A stretch of 60,901 bases of DNA from Desulfurobacteriaceae bacterium (GCA_027013575.1 JALWGN010000003.1:1-60901); one strand, 5' to 3'. Shown: positions 29,890 through 39,851, counted from the stretch's first letter. Program-made: numbers and translations. The notes: generated by a model from the letters alone, not told the origin.

Positions 29890-30297
29890 GTGATTTTTAA
29901 AGGTTTAGAAGTTTCACTTACCGGTATGCTTGCTCAAAGGGTTAGGATGGATATAACTTCTAGTAACCTTGCCAATGCAAACTCCACTGATGAGAACGGG
30001 AAACCTTACAGAAGGAAAGTTCCCGTATTTGAGGCTGTTCTGGATAGCTCAGGGGATGTTCCCGTTTACAGAGTTAGAGTAAAAAAAGTTGTTGAAGATC
30101 CTTCTCCATTTCGTCTCCGTTACGATCCGTCAAACCCTCTAGCGGATAAAAACGGTTACGTCACCCTTCCTAACGTAGATCCAGTTAAAGAGATGGTTGA
30201 CATGATATCAGCTGTTAGAAGTTACGAGGCAAACCTTACGGCTTTTAACACTTACAAAAACAGCATTATTAACGTAATAGACGTTCTTAAAGCATAG
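29890..30297 (+). CDS. flgC: flagellar basal-body rod protein FlgC
   Basis: LTGMLAQRVRMDITSSNLANANS; YVTLPNVDPVKEMVDMISAVRSYEANL. Confidence 0.95.
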   Translation: MIFKGLEVSLTGMLAQRVRMDITSSNLANANSTDENGKPYRRKVPVFEAVLDSSGDVPVYRVRVKKVVEDPSPFRLRYDPSNPLADKNGYVTLPNVDPVKEMVDMISAVRSYEANLTAFNTYKNSIINVIDVLKA

Positions 30298-30305
30298 GGG
30301 GTGTC

Positions 30306-30593
30306 ATGAAGGTTGAGCTTAAGACAGATCTCTTCGGCCTTTTGCCAAATTCCGTGGAAAGAAAGGAAGGGAAAGTTTCCTTTTCTCAGGTTTTAGAGGA
30401 CTTCCTTAAAGAGGTCAACAGGGAGCAGCTTTCTGCCAGAGAGGTTGAGAGGGCTCTATCTGAGGGAAGAGTTAAGAACATTGAAGAGGCTATATACACC
30501 ATAGAGAGGGCTGACCTCTCCCTAAGGCTTTTAACCGAAATACGTAATAAGGCACTTGAGAGCTATCAGGAAATAATGAGGATGCAGGTTTAA
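30306..30593 (+). CDS. fliE: flagellar hook-basal body protein FliE
   Basis: SFSQVLEDFLKEVNREQL..IEEAIYTIERADLSLRLLTEIRNKALESYQEIMRMQV. Confidence 0.93.
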   Translation: MKVELKTDLFGLLPNSVERKEGKVSFSQVLEDFLKEVNREQLSAREVERALSEGRVKNIEEAIYTIERADLSLRLLTEIRNKALESYQEIMRMQV

Positions 30594-30608
30594 CAGGGAG
30601 AGGGTTCC

Positions 30609-32207
30609 TTGAAGCTGGAGGAGATAAAGGAGAAATTTGAGAGAACTTTAAGGGAGAAGGCCAACCCCAGGAGCATTGCTTTGCTCCTGGGGGCTCTTAC
30701 TCTCCTTTCATTTTTAACCTTTATAGTTGTTACTAAGCACCCTTCAGAAGAGTATGCTGTTCTCTATACCCATCTCAGCCCCGACGACGCCGGAGAGATA
30801 CTCTCCGTTCTTCAGCAGGAGCATATTCCCTACAAAGTTGTAGGGGATGGCTCTATTATCCTTGTACCAAAGGATAAGGTTTACGATGTTAGGTTAAAGC
30901 TAGCTGCGAAGGGAATTCCCCACGGTAAAGTTGTGGGTTTTGAGATATTTGACGAGACAAAGCTCGGGATAACCCAGTTTCAACAGAATGTTGAATACTT
31001 GAGGGCCCTGGAAGGAGAACTTGAGAGAACTATAAGAAGGATAGATGCTGTCAGAGATGTTAAGGTAAACATTGCCCTTCCAAAGGACTCTATCTTTGTA
31101 AGGCCGTCGGAGGAGCCTAAAGCTTCTGTCTTAATTGATCTTTGGCCTGGAAGGGATTTAACGCCAGAACAGGTAAAAGCTATAGTTTTTCTTGTATCCC
31201 ACGCCGTTCCTGGGCTTAAACCGGAGAATGTAACGGTCGTTGATAACAGGGGAAGGGTCCTTACAGATCTCATTTCAGAAGGAGAGGATGAGACCGGAGC
31301 AAGCAAAGAGCTTCAGATTAAACAGAAGCTAGAGAGGGAAATTGAGCGGAAAGTTGAATCAATGCTTTCTAGGGTCCTTGGAGGTAGTAAGGTTGTTGTT
31401 AGGGCTTCTGTTGAAGTAGAGACAGGTAAGGTTCAGACCCGGAGAGAGATATACGATCCTGACATGACAGCTGTTGTTAGTCAAAGGAAAGTGCAGGAGA
31501 AGGAGACAGGGGTAAAAAAGCAACCTCAGGGAGCTCCTGGTACTACAACTAACGTTCCTCCTGTTGTGAACATCGGCTCCCAGCAGCAAGTTATTAAGAG
31601 GGAGAAAAAGGATATAACTACAAACTACGATGTTTCTAAGACCGTTGAAGAGTCTCTGACCCCTGTATTTAGGATAAAACGAATAACTGTTGGTGTACTT
31701 GTTGACGGAAAGTACGAAAAGGTAAAGACAAAGGACGGTACCGTTGAGTACAAATTTGTTCCCCGTTCACCTCAGGAGATAAAGACGTATGAGGAGATAG
31801 TAAAGAGCGCTATAGGTTACGATCCAAAAAGGGGAGACGTTGTAACCGTTGCAAGCGTACCGTTTGAGGCAAAACTCCTAGCCGGTCAAAAAGGAAAGGA
31901 GGAGAGACAAACTTGGATCTACTACGTAGTTGGAGGAGTGGCTGCATCAGTTCTTCTCCTTGGAGCTCTCCTATTCAAATTCCTCAGAGGAAAAGGTAAG
32001 GGTAAAGAGGAACTTCCTCCTGAAATGCAGCTTCCAGAGGCCCTAATGGCAGAGGTTGAAGCCCGGAAAAAACACGAGGAGGAGCTTGAAGAGATTAAAC
32101 TTGAACAGGACCCTCTCTACCTTAAGTTGGTTGAAGTGGGTAAGGAGTACCCTGAACTCCTTACAAACGTTATCAGCAAGTGGCTAAAGGAGGAAGGTCT
32201 TAGATGA
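30609..32207 (+). CDS. fliF: flagellar MS-ring protein FliF
   Basis: YAVLYTHLSPDDAGEILSVLQQEHIPYKV; GFEIFDETKLGITQFQQNVEYLRALEGELERTI. Confidence 0.96.
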   Translation: MKLEEIKEKFERTLREKANPRSIALLLGALTLLSFLTFIVVTKHPSEEYAVLYTHLSPDDAGEILSVLQQEHIPYKVVGDGSIILVPKDKVYDVRLKLAAKGIPHGKVVGFEIFDETKLGITQFQQNVEYLRALEGELERTIRRIDAVRDVKVNIALPKDSIFVRPSEEPKASVLIDLWPGRDLTPEQVKAIVFLVSHAVPGLKPENVTVVDNRGRVLTDLISEGEDETGASKELQIKQKLEREIERKVESMLSRVLGGSKVVVRASVEVETGKVQTRREIYDPDMTAVVSQRKVQEKETGVKKQPQGAPGTTTNVPPVVNIGSQQQVIKREKKDITTNYDVSKTVEESLTPVFRIKRITVGVLVDGKYEKVKTKDGTVEYKFVPRSPQEIKTYEEIVKSAIGYDPKRGDVVTVASVPFEAKLLAGQKGKEERQTWIYYVVGGVAASVLLLGALLFKFLRGKGKGKEELPPEMQLPEALMAEVEARKKHEEELEEIKLEQDPLYLKLVEVGKEYPELLTNVISKWLKEEGLR

Positions 32208-32872
32208 TAGACCTTGAAGACTTCTCGCCTTTTCTAGAGGTAGACCAGAAGTTAGAAACAGATAATAGTGAGAGGAAGAACGACGTAAATCGTATTAAAG
32301 AGATAGAGGCGGCTTACAGAGAGGAGTTGCTAAGGCTTCAAACTAAGTATAAAAAGGAACTGGAGAGGGTAAAGGAGGAAGCCTACAGGAAGGGTTTTCA
32401 AGAGGGAGCTGAAAAAGCTCGCCTGAAACTTGAAGAAGAGCTGAAGATTACAGTTCAGAAGCTAGAAAGTGAGTACTTAGACAGACTTAGGAGACTTGAG
32501 AAAAACCTCAACGATCTTATCTCTCAAGTTGAGAAGAAAGGGGAGCAGGTTATAAACAACTTTTTGAAATCAGTTTCTAACTCTTTAGTAGAGATTTTGG
32601 AGTTCCTCTACACGTCTCCCGAGAACGCCCCTTTTGTTAAAGAGAAATTGGAAGAGCTCATTTCCTCCTTTACATATGAGGATCTAATCTCCGTTGAAGT
32701 TGGTAGAGAACTTGGTAAGGTTTTGAAAGGAGAAAACGTTACGGTCAATCCGGAGCTTGGAGATAACGATTTCCGTTTAAATTTCAAGGATTTTATTCTG
32801 GAGTCAAAGGTTAAGGATAAGTTAAAGCTCTTGAGGGAAGAACTTGAGAGAGAGATTAAGAAACTTACCTAA
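32204..32872 (+). CDS. fliH: flagellar assembly protein FliH
   Basis: coiled coil with EEAYRKGFQEGAEKARLKLEEEL; directly upstream of fliI. Confidence 0.87.
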   Translation: MIDLEDFSPFLEVDQKLETDNSERKNDVNRIKEIEAAYREELLRLQTKYKKELERVKEEAYRKGFQEGAEKARLKLEEELKITVQKLESEYLDRLRRLEKNLNDLISQVEKKGEQVINNFLKSVSNSLVEILEFLYTSPENAPFVKEKLEELISSFTYEDLISVEVGRELGKVLKGENVTVNPELGDNDFRLNFKDFILESKVKDKLKLLREELEREIKKLT

Positions 32873-34172
32873 GTACAGAGTAAAGGGAAAAGTTCTGGGA
32901 ATAAAAGGGGCAGTTATAGAGGCAAAGCTTCCGAAGGTTCACATTGGGGATTTCTGTACAGTTAATAAAACCCTAGAGGCAGAAGTTGTTGGATTTAAAG
33001 AGGGAAAGACCCTTCTCATGGCTTACGACGATCCCTGTGGCATAACTCTTGGGGCAGAAGTTGAGGCCAAGCTTTCCGGGCTCAAGTTCCCGGTAGGTGA
33101 TTCGCTGCTTGGAGCGGTTGTTGATCCTTTTGGGAGGATCCTAAACGGTAAAGAGTTTGTACCTACGGATTTTGTTCCTCTTAAACCGATGCCTGTTAAC
33201 CCGTTAGAGAGAGATAGGATAAGGGAACCTCTGGATCTGGGAGTTAGGGCCATAAACGCTCTTCTAACCGTGGGAAAAGGCCAGAGGTTAGGAATATTCG
33301 CAGGAGCCGGAGTGGGTAAGAGTACGCTCCTTGGTATGGTTGCCCGTTACACTTCAGCTGACGTAAATGTTGTTGCCCTGATAGGGGAGAGGGGAAGGGA
33401 AGTAAAGGAGTTTTTAGAGGACTGTTTAGGAAAGGAAGGGCTTGAACGCTCAGTTGTTGTTGTTGCAACTTCGGATATGCCACCTTTAGCAAAAATTAGG
33501 GCAGCCCATACAGCTTTTGCTGTAGCCGAGTACTTCTCCTCCCGTGGAAAAGACGTTCTTCTCCTTTTTGATTCGCTTACCAGGTTTGCCATGGCACAGA
33601 GGGAGATAGGTCTCTCAATAGGTGAGCCACCAACTTCAAAGGGGTATACTCCTTCCGTCTTCTCAGGCCTTGCTCGCCTTATAGAGAGAGCAGGTAACTT
33701 CTTGCGGGGGGGAAGTATAACAGGGATATTTACCGTTCTAGTTGAAGGAGATGAGATCTCTCAGGATCCAGTTGCCGATGCAGCAGTAAGCCTTTTAGAC
33801 GGGCATATCGTTCTTTCAAGGGAAATGGCAAATAGAAGGCTCTTTCCAGCTATTGATGTACTGAAGAGTGTTAGTCGTTTGGTTCACCAGCTTTTACCTG
33901 AGGATATACTGAAGAAGCAGTCTCTCCTATTCAAACTGGAGAGTATTTACAGGGAGAACCAGGAACTCATACAGCTTGGACTTTACAAGCGGGGGACCTC
34001 TCCGCTGGTTGATCTCTCAATCTTCGCCCACGATAGAGTTGAAAAGTTTATCCAGCAAGGAGTTGAGACTAGAGTTACCCTTGAAGAGTCTCTCAGACAG
34101 TTTCAAAATTTGATAGACTCTATAATAAAGGAGGGAGAGCGGTATGGATGTGGACGGCATCTTCTTGAATAA
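32844..34172 (+). CDS. fliI: flagellum-specific ATPase FliI
   Basis: RLGIFAGAGVGKSTLLGMVARYT; ALIGERGREVKEF; DSLTRFAMAQREIGLSIGEPPTSKGYTPSVF. Confidence 0.97.
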   Translation: MRERLRNLPKYRVKGKVLGIKGAVIEAKLPKVHIGDFCTVNKTLEAEVVGFKEGKTLLMAYDDPCGITLGAEVEAKLSGLKFPVGDSLLGAVVDPFGRILNGKEFVPTDFVPLKPMPVNPLERDRIREPLDLGVRAINALLTVGKGQRLGIFAGAGVGKSTLLGMVARYTSADVNVVALIGERGREVKEFLEDCLGKEGLERSVVVVATSDMPPLAKIRAAHTAFAVAEYFSSRGKDVLLLFDSLTRFAMAQREIGLSIGEPPTSKGYTPSVFSGLARLIERAGNFLRGGSITGIFTVLVEGDEISQDPVADAAVSLLDGHIVLSREMANRRLFPAIDVLKSVSRLVHQLLPEDILKKQSLLFKLESIYRENQELIQLGLYKRGTSPLVDLSIFAHDRVEKFIQQGVETRVTLEESLRQFQNLIDSIIKEGERYGCGRHLLE

Positions 34173-34791
34173 TGACTCACAAGTCAAGATTGTAGGACCG
34201 GACTACGACAACTCAGAGATGACTAAGGATGAATTCCTTAAGGTTCTACTTGCAACTATTCAGTGGCAGGATCCCCTCCAGGCTGAGGATATAAACGACT
34301 TCATTAACAACTCAGTAAAACTTAGAGAGATGGAGGTTCTCAACTCTTTTGAGAACAGTGTTGATGACCTGAAGAACTCCTTAAAATCTGCTGAGCTTTT
34401 CTACGCAACCTCTTTTATAGGAAAGGAAGTTCTATACAGCGGTGATAGGACCTACGTGAAAGAAGGTTCGGGAAAGTTCTACATTGACCTTGAGACTCCT
34501 GCTTCTTACGTGGAGGTTGTGGTTAAAGATCCAGCCGGTAATGTTGTTGAGAGAAAAACTTTTACGGAGCTTTCCCCCGGCAGCTACCCGGTAGAGATAG
34601 AAAATCCCTCCCTTCCTGACGGTTACTACACAGTTTCTGTTGTGGCAAAGGGGAGTGATGGTAGTCCTGTTGACGTAAGAGTTGAGAGTTATGCCTATGT
34701 AGAGGGAATAAGAAAGCTGGAAGATGGTGTATACCTGGTTACTTCCTTTGATCAGATACCTGTTGAAAACGTAATTGGGATAGGAGGTTAA
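34144..34791 (+). CDS. flgD: flagellar hook cap protein FlgD
   Basis: MTKDEFLKVLLATIQWQDPLQAEDINDFINNSVKLREMEVL. Confidence 0.92.
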   Translation: MDVDGIFLNNDSQVKIVGPDYDNSEMTKDEFLKVLLATIQWQDPLQAEDINDFINNSVKLREMEVLNSFENSVDDLKNSLKSAELFYATSFIGKEVLYSGDRTYVKEGSGKFYIDLETPASYVEVVVKDPAGNVVERKTFTELSPGSYPVEIENPSLPDGYYTVSVVAKGSDGSPVDVRVESYAYVEGIRKLEDGVYLVTSFDQIPVENVIGIGG

Positions 34792-34792
34792 G

Positions 34793-37102
34793 ATGCTGCA
34801 GTCTTTCTACACTGCTTTTACAGGTCTCTCTGCCGATAAAGAGTGGCTTTCTGTGATCTCTGATAACATAGCTAACGTTAACACTGTTGGTTACAAAGCT
34901 GAAAATGCTGTTTTTGAAGACCTCCTGGCTAGAAGCTTAACAACCTTTAAGAACGGAGCTCCCGTTAACCAAGAGATAGGGGGTGGTGTATTTATAAGTG
35001 CTACAGTGAAGGACTTTAGTCAGGGAACTTTTATGAATACTAACAATCCCCTTGATCTTGCTCTAGATGGAGAAGGTTTCTTTATGGTTAAAGATGAAAC
35101 AGGTGGAACATACTACACCAGAAATGGACAGTTTAGGCTTGATGCAAATGGTGACCTTATAAATATGTTGGGAATGAAAGTTCAGGGTTGGATGCTTGAT
35201 GAGAATGGGAATATGGCTGGCACTATTGGAAACATAAACATTCCAATGAGTATGGACCCAAAATCAACAACTTATATGCAGTTTGACGATCCCAGTAACT
35301 TAGATTCTAGGGCAAAATTCATAGAAGATGATCCAAATACCCCCAATATCGACGAATCAGTGTTTAACCCGGGTCTTTCTACAACTTATAACTACTCAAA
35401 CTCAATAGACGTTTACGATTCTCTTGGAAACCCCCATACGTTAACGACCTACTTTATTCATAAGAAGGACAACAACGATAACAGTTACTGGTTGGCTTTT
35501 ATGCAGATTGATGATAAGAGCTTTCCTATAAAATTAGGACCATACGAATATGCTTTTACAAAGCTTGCTTTCAAAGCAGATGGAACGCTTGATACTGGAA
35601 AGGTAGAAGCTTATGGAGAAGTTGATAGGGCTGTTTACTTCCCCAACTACGCTCTTGAGGGGAGTGCCGGAAACTACACTATTGATAAGATAGTTGATGA
35701 TAATGGAACAGTAACAACCCAGTACAGTTCTCTGGTTCCTGGCAACGTTGAAGTTTCTTACACAGTCAACAATAATAAAGTTATGCTTATGGATGATGGG
35801 AAAGGAAATCTGGTTGTTGTTGAAGATGAGGATAATCCAAATAACGTTGGTGAAATTTTTGGAAAAGTAGATTATTTAACTGGATCTATTAACATAACGG
35901 ACTCAAGAACTATTGACGATAGGGATGGAGATGATATTCCAGATGTGGATCTGGACATTAAATCGTCAGATATGACAGTTTATAGCCTTAGTGAGATTAA
36001 AGATTCAGAGTTTCAGATCTCCCTTGCCCAGGATGAAGCTATTCTACCAGGAAGTGTTAGTTTTTCCTATACCGATAATCTTGGTAATCAAATAGAGGTC
36101 GTTGATAATGGAAAGGGAGAACTGATAAATAAAGAGACTGGAGAGAAGATAGGAACTATAGATTACTCAACAGGAACAATAGAGATACCGGGTTTCTCAA
36201 ATGGAGTTACAGATACCATTAGAAACGTAAACTTCAGGGTATATCAGGACATTCCTACAGATGGAACGTTTTACAGCGTTGAGAAGAACTTAACGGGGAC
36301 AGTTGTTCCTGGTACAGAGGTAGGAGATAGCAGCGCTCAAGAGGTAATAGAGTTTAAACTTACCTATAGGCCCATTAAGAAAATTCCCCCCGACAACTTG
36401 GATCCAGGAGTTTATCCTATCAAGATTAATGGGAATTTTTACGATGTGACTGATCCCGACTCTAACGGTATAGCCGATATTGTGGATCCTACGACAAACG
36501 ACGTTGTAGGAAAAATAGACCTTTCAGCGGGAATTCTCTGGCTCTACCCAGAGAAGGTGGGACAGAACGCAGCAGTCGATTACATATACTATGAGCCTAC
36601 GGGTGTTTCTCTTAATCCCCAGAAAGTTGCTACTACGAATATAGACTTCGGTAACGGGTCAGCTCTCTTTTCTATTAACGTTAATTACTCTTCTATCAAG
36701 CAGGTGGCTGCCGATTTTATGTTCTACGCAGAACAGGACGGTAACAGTAAGGGAGATTTAATGTCCTTATCGGTGAGTGAAGATGGTGTTATTAAAGCTA
36801 CTTACACAAATGGTAAAGTAAAGGACATTGCCAGGCTTGCCGTTGCAAACTTTAAAGATAAAGAGATGCTGGTAAGGAAGGGAAGTTGGCTGTACGTACC
36901 CAACATGCAGACCTACACTCCGGTTATTATGCCGGGAGGAGTGATTTCAAAAGTCAGGAGCGGTATGCTTGAGATGTCTAACGTAGATATTGCCAACGAG
37001 TTTATTAAGTTAATAACGGCTCAGCGTTCATACCAGGCAAACGCCAGAGTTATTACTACAGATGACCAGATACTTCAGGAAACTATGAACATCAAGAGGT
37101 AG
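34793..37102 (+). CDS. flgE: flagellar hook protein FlgE, enlarged (769 aa)
   Basis: LSVISDNIANVNTVGYKAENAVFEDLL; NNPLDLALDGEGFFMVKDE; C-term VDIANEFIKLITAQRSYQANARVITTDDQILQETMNIKR. Confidence 0.95.
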   Translation: MLQSFYTAFTGLSADKEWLSVISDNIANVNTVGYKAENAVFEDLLARSLTTFKNGAPVNQEIGGGVFISATVKDFSQGTFMNTNNPLDLALDGEGFFMVKDETGGTYYTRNGQFRLDANGDLINMLGMKVQGWMLDENGNMAGTIGNINIPMSMDPKSTTYMQFDDPSNLDSRAKFIEDDPNTPNIDESVFNPGLSTTYNYSNSIDVYDSLGNPHTLTTYFIHKKDNNDNSYWLAFMQIDDKSFPIKLGPYEYAFTKLAFKADGTLDTGKVEAYGEVDRAVYFPNYALEGSAGNYTIDKIVDDNGTVTTQYSSLVPGNVEVSYTVNNNKVMLMDDGKGNLVVVEDEDNPNNVGEIFGKVDYLTGSINITDSRTIDDRDGDDIPDVDLDIKSSDMTVYSLSEIKDSEFQISLAQDEAILPGSVSFSYTDNLGNQIEVVDNGKGELINKETGEKIGTIDYSTGTIEIPGFSNGVTDTIRNVNFRVYQDIPTDGTFYSVEKNLTGTVVPGTEVGDSSAQEVIEFKLTYRPIKKIPPDNLDPGVYPIKINGNFYDVTDPDSNGIADIVDPTTNDVVGKIDLSAGILWLYPEKVGQNAAVDYIYYEPTGVSLNPQKVATTNIDFGNGSALFSINVNYSSIKQVAADFMFYAEQDGNSKGDLMSLSVSEDGVIKATYTNGKVKDIARLAVANFKDKEMLVRKGSWLYVPNMQTYTPVIMPGGVISKVRSGMLEMSNVDIANEFIKLITAQRSYQANARVITTDDQILQETMNIKR

Positions 37103-37105
37103 TAG

Positions 37106-37621
37106 ATGGCTGAAGAGGAGAAGGTAAATCAGGAGCAGGAGGAGAAAGGAGGCGGTAAGAAGAAGCTGATCCTTCTGCTCCTTGTTATCTTAATAGCTGC
37201 AGCAGGTGGTGGAGCGGCGTACAAGTTTCTTGTTCTTGATAAGAAGAAGGCTGCTGAGAGTAAGGAGAAACAGGCAGAGAGGATCATTGAGGAGATAAAG
37301 GCTACGGAAAACGTTGGCGTTATGTTTGACCTGGGAACTTTTGTTGTTAACCTGGCAGACCCTGATATTGAAAGGTACTTGAAGGTCTCTATTGTTCTGG
37401 AGTTGAAGGACCAGAAGGTCCAGCAGGAGGCTCAGAAGAGACTTCCTCAGATAAAGGACGCTATAACTACGCTCCTCCTTACAAAGAGGAGCTCCGAGAT
37501 AAGAACGCCGGAGGGAATTGAGTTCCTGAAGGAGGAGATAGCCAAGCGCGTTAACGCTATCCTTCCCTTGGGAGGAGTCAAGAACGTTTACTTCACAGAG
37601 TTCATTATTCAGACAGGTTAA
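37106..37621 (+). CDS. fliL: flagellar basal body-associated protein FliL
   Basis: single TM KKLILLLLVILIAAAGGGAAY; VNLADPDIERYLKVSIVLEL. Confidence 0.92.
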   Translation: MAEEEKVNQEQEEKGGGKKKLILLLLVILIAAAGGGAAYKFLVLDKKKAAESKEKQAERIIEEIKATENVGVMFDLGTFVVNLADPDIERYLKVSIVLELKDQKVQQEAQKRLPQIKDAITTLLLTKRSSEIRTPEGIEFLKEEIAKRVNAILPLGGVKNVYFTEFIIQTG

Positions 37622-37622
37622 G

Positions 37623-37853
37623 ATGGAAGAGCTTAAAAAGTTTGGTGACATAAAGTTAAGAATATCGCTTGTTCTGGGGAGCAAGGAGCTCCCCCTCTCA
37701 AAAGTTCTAAAACTGAAAGAGGGGGACCTCATCGTATTTGACAAAAAGCTTGAGGATTACCTGGATGTGAAACTTAACGATCAGACCTTTGGAATAGGGG
37801 AGATCATCGTCATAAATGATAAGATAAGCCTGAGGTTGGTTGACCTTGTCTGA
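37623..37853 (+). CDS. short SpoA (FliN/FliM C-terminal-like) domain protein
   Basis: FGDIKLRISLVLGSKELPLSKVLKLKEGDLIVFDKKLEDYLDVKLNDQTFGIGEIIVINDKISLRLVDL aligns by eye to the FliN SpoA core. Confidence 0.82.
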   Translation: MEELKKFGDIKLRISLVLGSKELPLSKVLKLKEGDLIVFDKKLEDYLDVKLNDQTFGIGEIIVINDKISLRLVDLV

Positions 37854-38139
37854 AGAGGCTCTGAAGTTCCTGTTAAATTCTGCTGTTTTAATTCTCCTGC
37901 TTTTAGCACTTTACTTTGTCGTTGTGAAGTTTAACCCCAGAACTGTAAGACGGCCAGGTAGAGAGATAAAAGTCGTTGACAGGTATCCTCTGGACAGGGA
38001 GAGCTCCCTCCTCCTCTTTAAAGTGAGAGACACAACTTTTCTCTGCTGTTACTCAAGAGGTGAGTTTAAAGTTCTGAGAGAGTGGAAAGATGAAAAAGGG
38101 ACTGCCGATTCTTCCAGTGCTGATACTTCTACCGGTTAA
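37840..38139 (+). CDS. fliO: FliO-like flagellar biosynthesis protein
   Basis: N-terminal TM, followed by KVVDRYPLDRESSLLLFKVRDTTFLCCYS; gene order before fliP. Confidence 0.75.
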   Translation: MTLSEEALKFLLNSAVLILLLLALYFVVVKFNPRTVRRPGREIKVVDRYPLDRESSLLLFKVRDTTFLCCYSRGEFKVLREWKDEKGTADSSSADTSTG

Positions 38140-38806
38140 CTCTTACGGACAGACCGTTTCAGACATTGCCGGAGCTCTCGGCCACGTAGATATTACCCTC
38201 AAAATTCTCTTTCTCATAACGGTACTTGCAATAGCTCCTTCTATCCTGATAACGGTTACGAGCTTTACGAGAATCGTCATAATCCTCTCTCTCCTTCGCC
38301 ACGCCCTTGGAACACCCCAGACTCCTCCCAACCAGGTCGTTATAGCCCTCTCTCTCTTCCTTACCCTTTTCACAATGGCTCCAACGTTTGAGAAGGTAAA
38401 CCAGGTAGCCCTCCAACCTTATTTAAAGGGGGAACTAACAGACGTAGAAGCCGTTGAGCGGGCGGTTGTTCCTCTAAAGGAGTTTATGCTGAGGAACACG
38501 AGAAAAGAGGATTTAAAGCTTTTTCTTGACATAAGGGGAGAAAGGCCCCGTTCACCAGAAGAAGTATCAATGGTTACTTTAATTCCTGCTTTTATGGTTA
38601 GCGAAATTAAAACAGCCTTTGAGTTTGTATTCGTTATTTACCTTCCCTTTATCGTTATAGACCTTCTGGTTGCTAGTATTCTGATGTCTATGGGTATGAT
38701 GATGATTCCTCCTATGATGCTCTCCCTTCCCTTTAAACTGATTCTCTTTGTAGTTTCTGGCGGTTGGGAACTTCTTATTAAATCAATTCTGCTGAGTTAC
38801 AGATGA
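38090..38806 (+). CDS. fliP: flagellar export protein FliP
   Basis: ITVTSFTRIVIILSLLRHALGTPQTPPNQVVIALSLFLTLFTM. Confidence 0.97.
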   Translation: MKKGLPILPVLILLPVNSYGQTVSDIAGALGHVDITLKILFLITVLAIAPSILITVTSFTRIVIILSLLRHALGTPQTPPNQVVIALSLFLTLFTMAPTFEKVNQVALQPYLKGELTDVEAVERAVVPLKEFMLRNTRKEDLKLFLDIRGERPRSPEEVSMVTLIPAFMVSEIKTAFEFVFVIYLPFIVIDLLVASILMSMGMMMIPPMMLSLPFKLILFVVSGGWELLIKSILLSYR

Positions 38807-39072
38807 CGGTTGACCAGGTTATATTCTTAGGACAGAAGATGCTTGAAGTTGCTCTTATAGTGGGAGCTCCGGTTCTTATCATAACGTTCCTTGTTGGCGT
38901 TGTTATAAGTGTCTTTCAGGCAGCCACTCAGATCCACGAGATGACTTTAACCTTTATTCCTAAAATACTTGCTGCTCTGGTCTCAATCTTTATCTTTGGT
39001 GGTTGGATGTTTATGAAGCTTGTTGAGTATACTAAGGAAAACTTCCACTACCTTCTCCAGATGGTAAGATGA
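38803..39072 (+). CDS. fliQ: flagellar export protein FliQ
   Basis: VDQVIFLGQKMLEVALIVGAPVLIITFLVGVVISVFQAATQIHEMTLTFIPKI. Confidence 0.97.
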   Translation: MTVDQVIFLGQKMLEVALIVGAPVLIITFLVGVVISVFQAATQIHEMTLTFIPKILAALVSIFIFGGWMFMKLVEYTKENFHYLLQMVR

Positions 39073-39851
39073 ACGAGCTGGTTTCCTACCTCTCTTCTCA
39101 CTTTGGAGTCTTTCTTCTCGTTCTTATTCGTATATCTTCACTTTTACTCTCCTTCCCTTTCCTCTCTATGCCGTTTGTTCCTCCAAACGTGAAAGTTCTT
39201 TTTGCCCTGGCTCTAACCTTCTTTACTCTCCCTTACGTGGATACAACAGTGGACCTTGCTCACATTTCACTTTTAAACCTTTTCCTTTTAGTGATCAAAG
39301 AGGTATTAATCGGTCTTTTTCTTTCCTTGGTTGCCCAGGTTTTCTACAGTGTGGCTATTTACGCAGCAGAGCTCATTTCCTACATGATGGGACTTACGGT
39401 TGCCAATATGTTTGATCCTACATTTGGAATGGTGTCCGTTCTGGGCCGTTTTTTTGTTCTGCTGTTTTACGGAGTTTTCTTCTCTACAGGCGGTTACAGG
39501 ATATTTATTGGAGCTCTGTTTGAAAGCTTTAAAGTGGTCCCTATAGGCTCCTTTTCTCTCTCCCAGCCAGTTTATGAACTCTTTTTAAAGGAGGGAGCTC
39601 TCCTCTTCTACCTTTCTTTTAAGATGGCTTTCCCTTTTCTCGTTGCTCTCTTTATTACAAACCTGGCGTTAGCTCTAATAAATAGACTTATTCCTCAGAT
39701 CAACGTCTTTATAGTGGGTCTGCCCGTTCAACTCTTTGTTGGTCTCTTCCTGTTAGCTGTTGGTCTTCCTGCTCTAGTTTACTTCTTAAGGGGACTCGTT
39801 GAGAGGTTTATAGAGGAGTTTATTTCAGCACTTAAGGTCCTTGGAGGATAG
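39069..39851 (+). CDS. fliR: flagellar export protein FliR
   Basis: multi-TM; FDPTFGMVSVLGRFFVLLFYGVFFSTGGYRIFIGALFESF; position after fliQ. Confidence 0.94.
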   Translation: MNELVSYLSSHFGVFLLVLIRISSLLLSFPFLSMPFVPPNVKVLFALALTFFTLPYVDTTVDLAHISLLNLFLLVIKEVLIGLFLSLVAQVFYSVAIYAAELISYMMGLTVANMFDPTFGMVSVLGRFFVLLFYGVFFSTGGYRIFIGALFESFKVVPIGSFSLSQPVYELFLKEGALLFYLSFKMAFPFLVALFITNLALALINRLIPQINVFIVGLPVQLFVGLFLLAVGLPALVYFLRGLVERFIEEFISALKVLGG

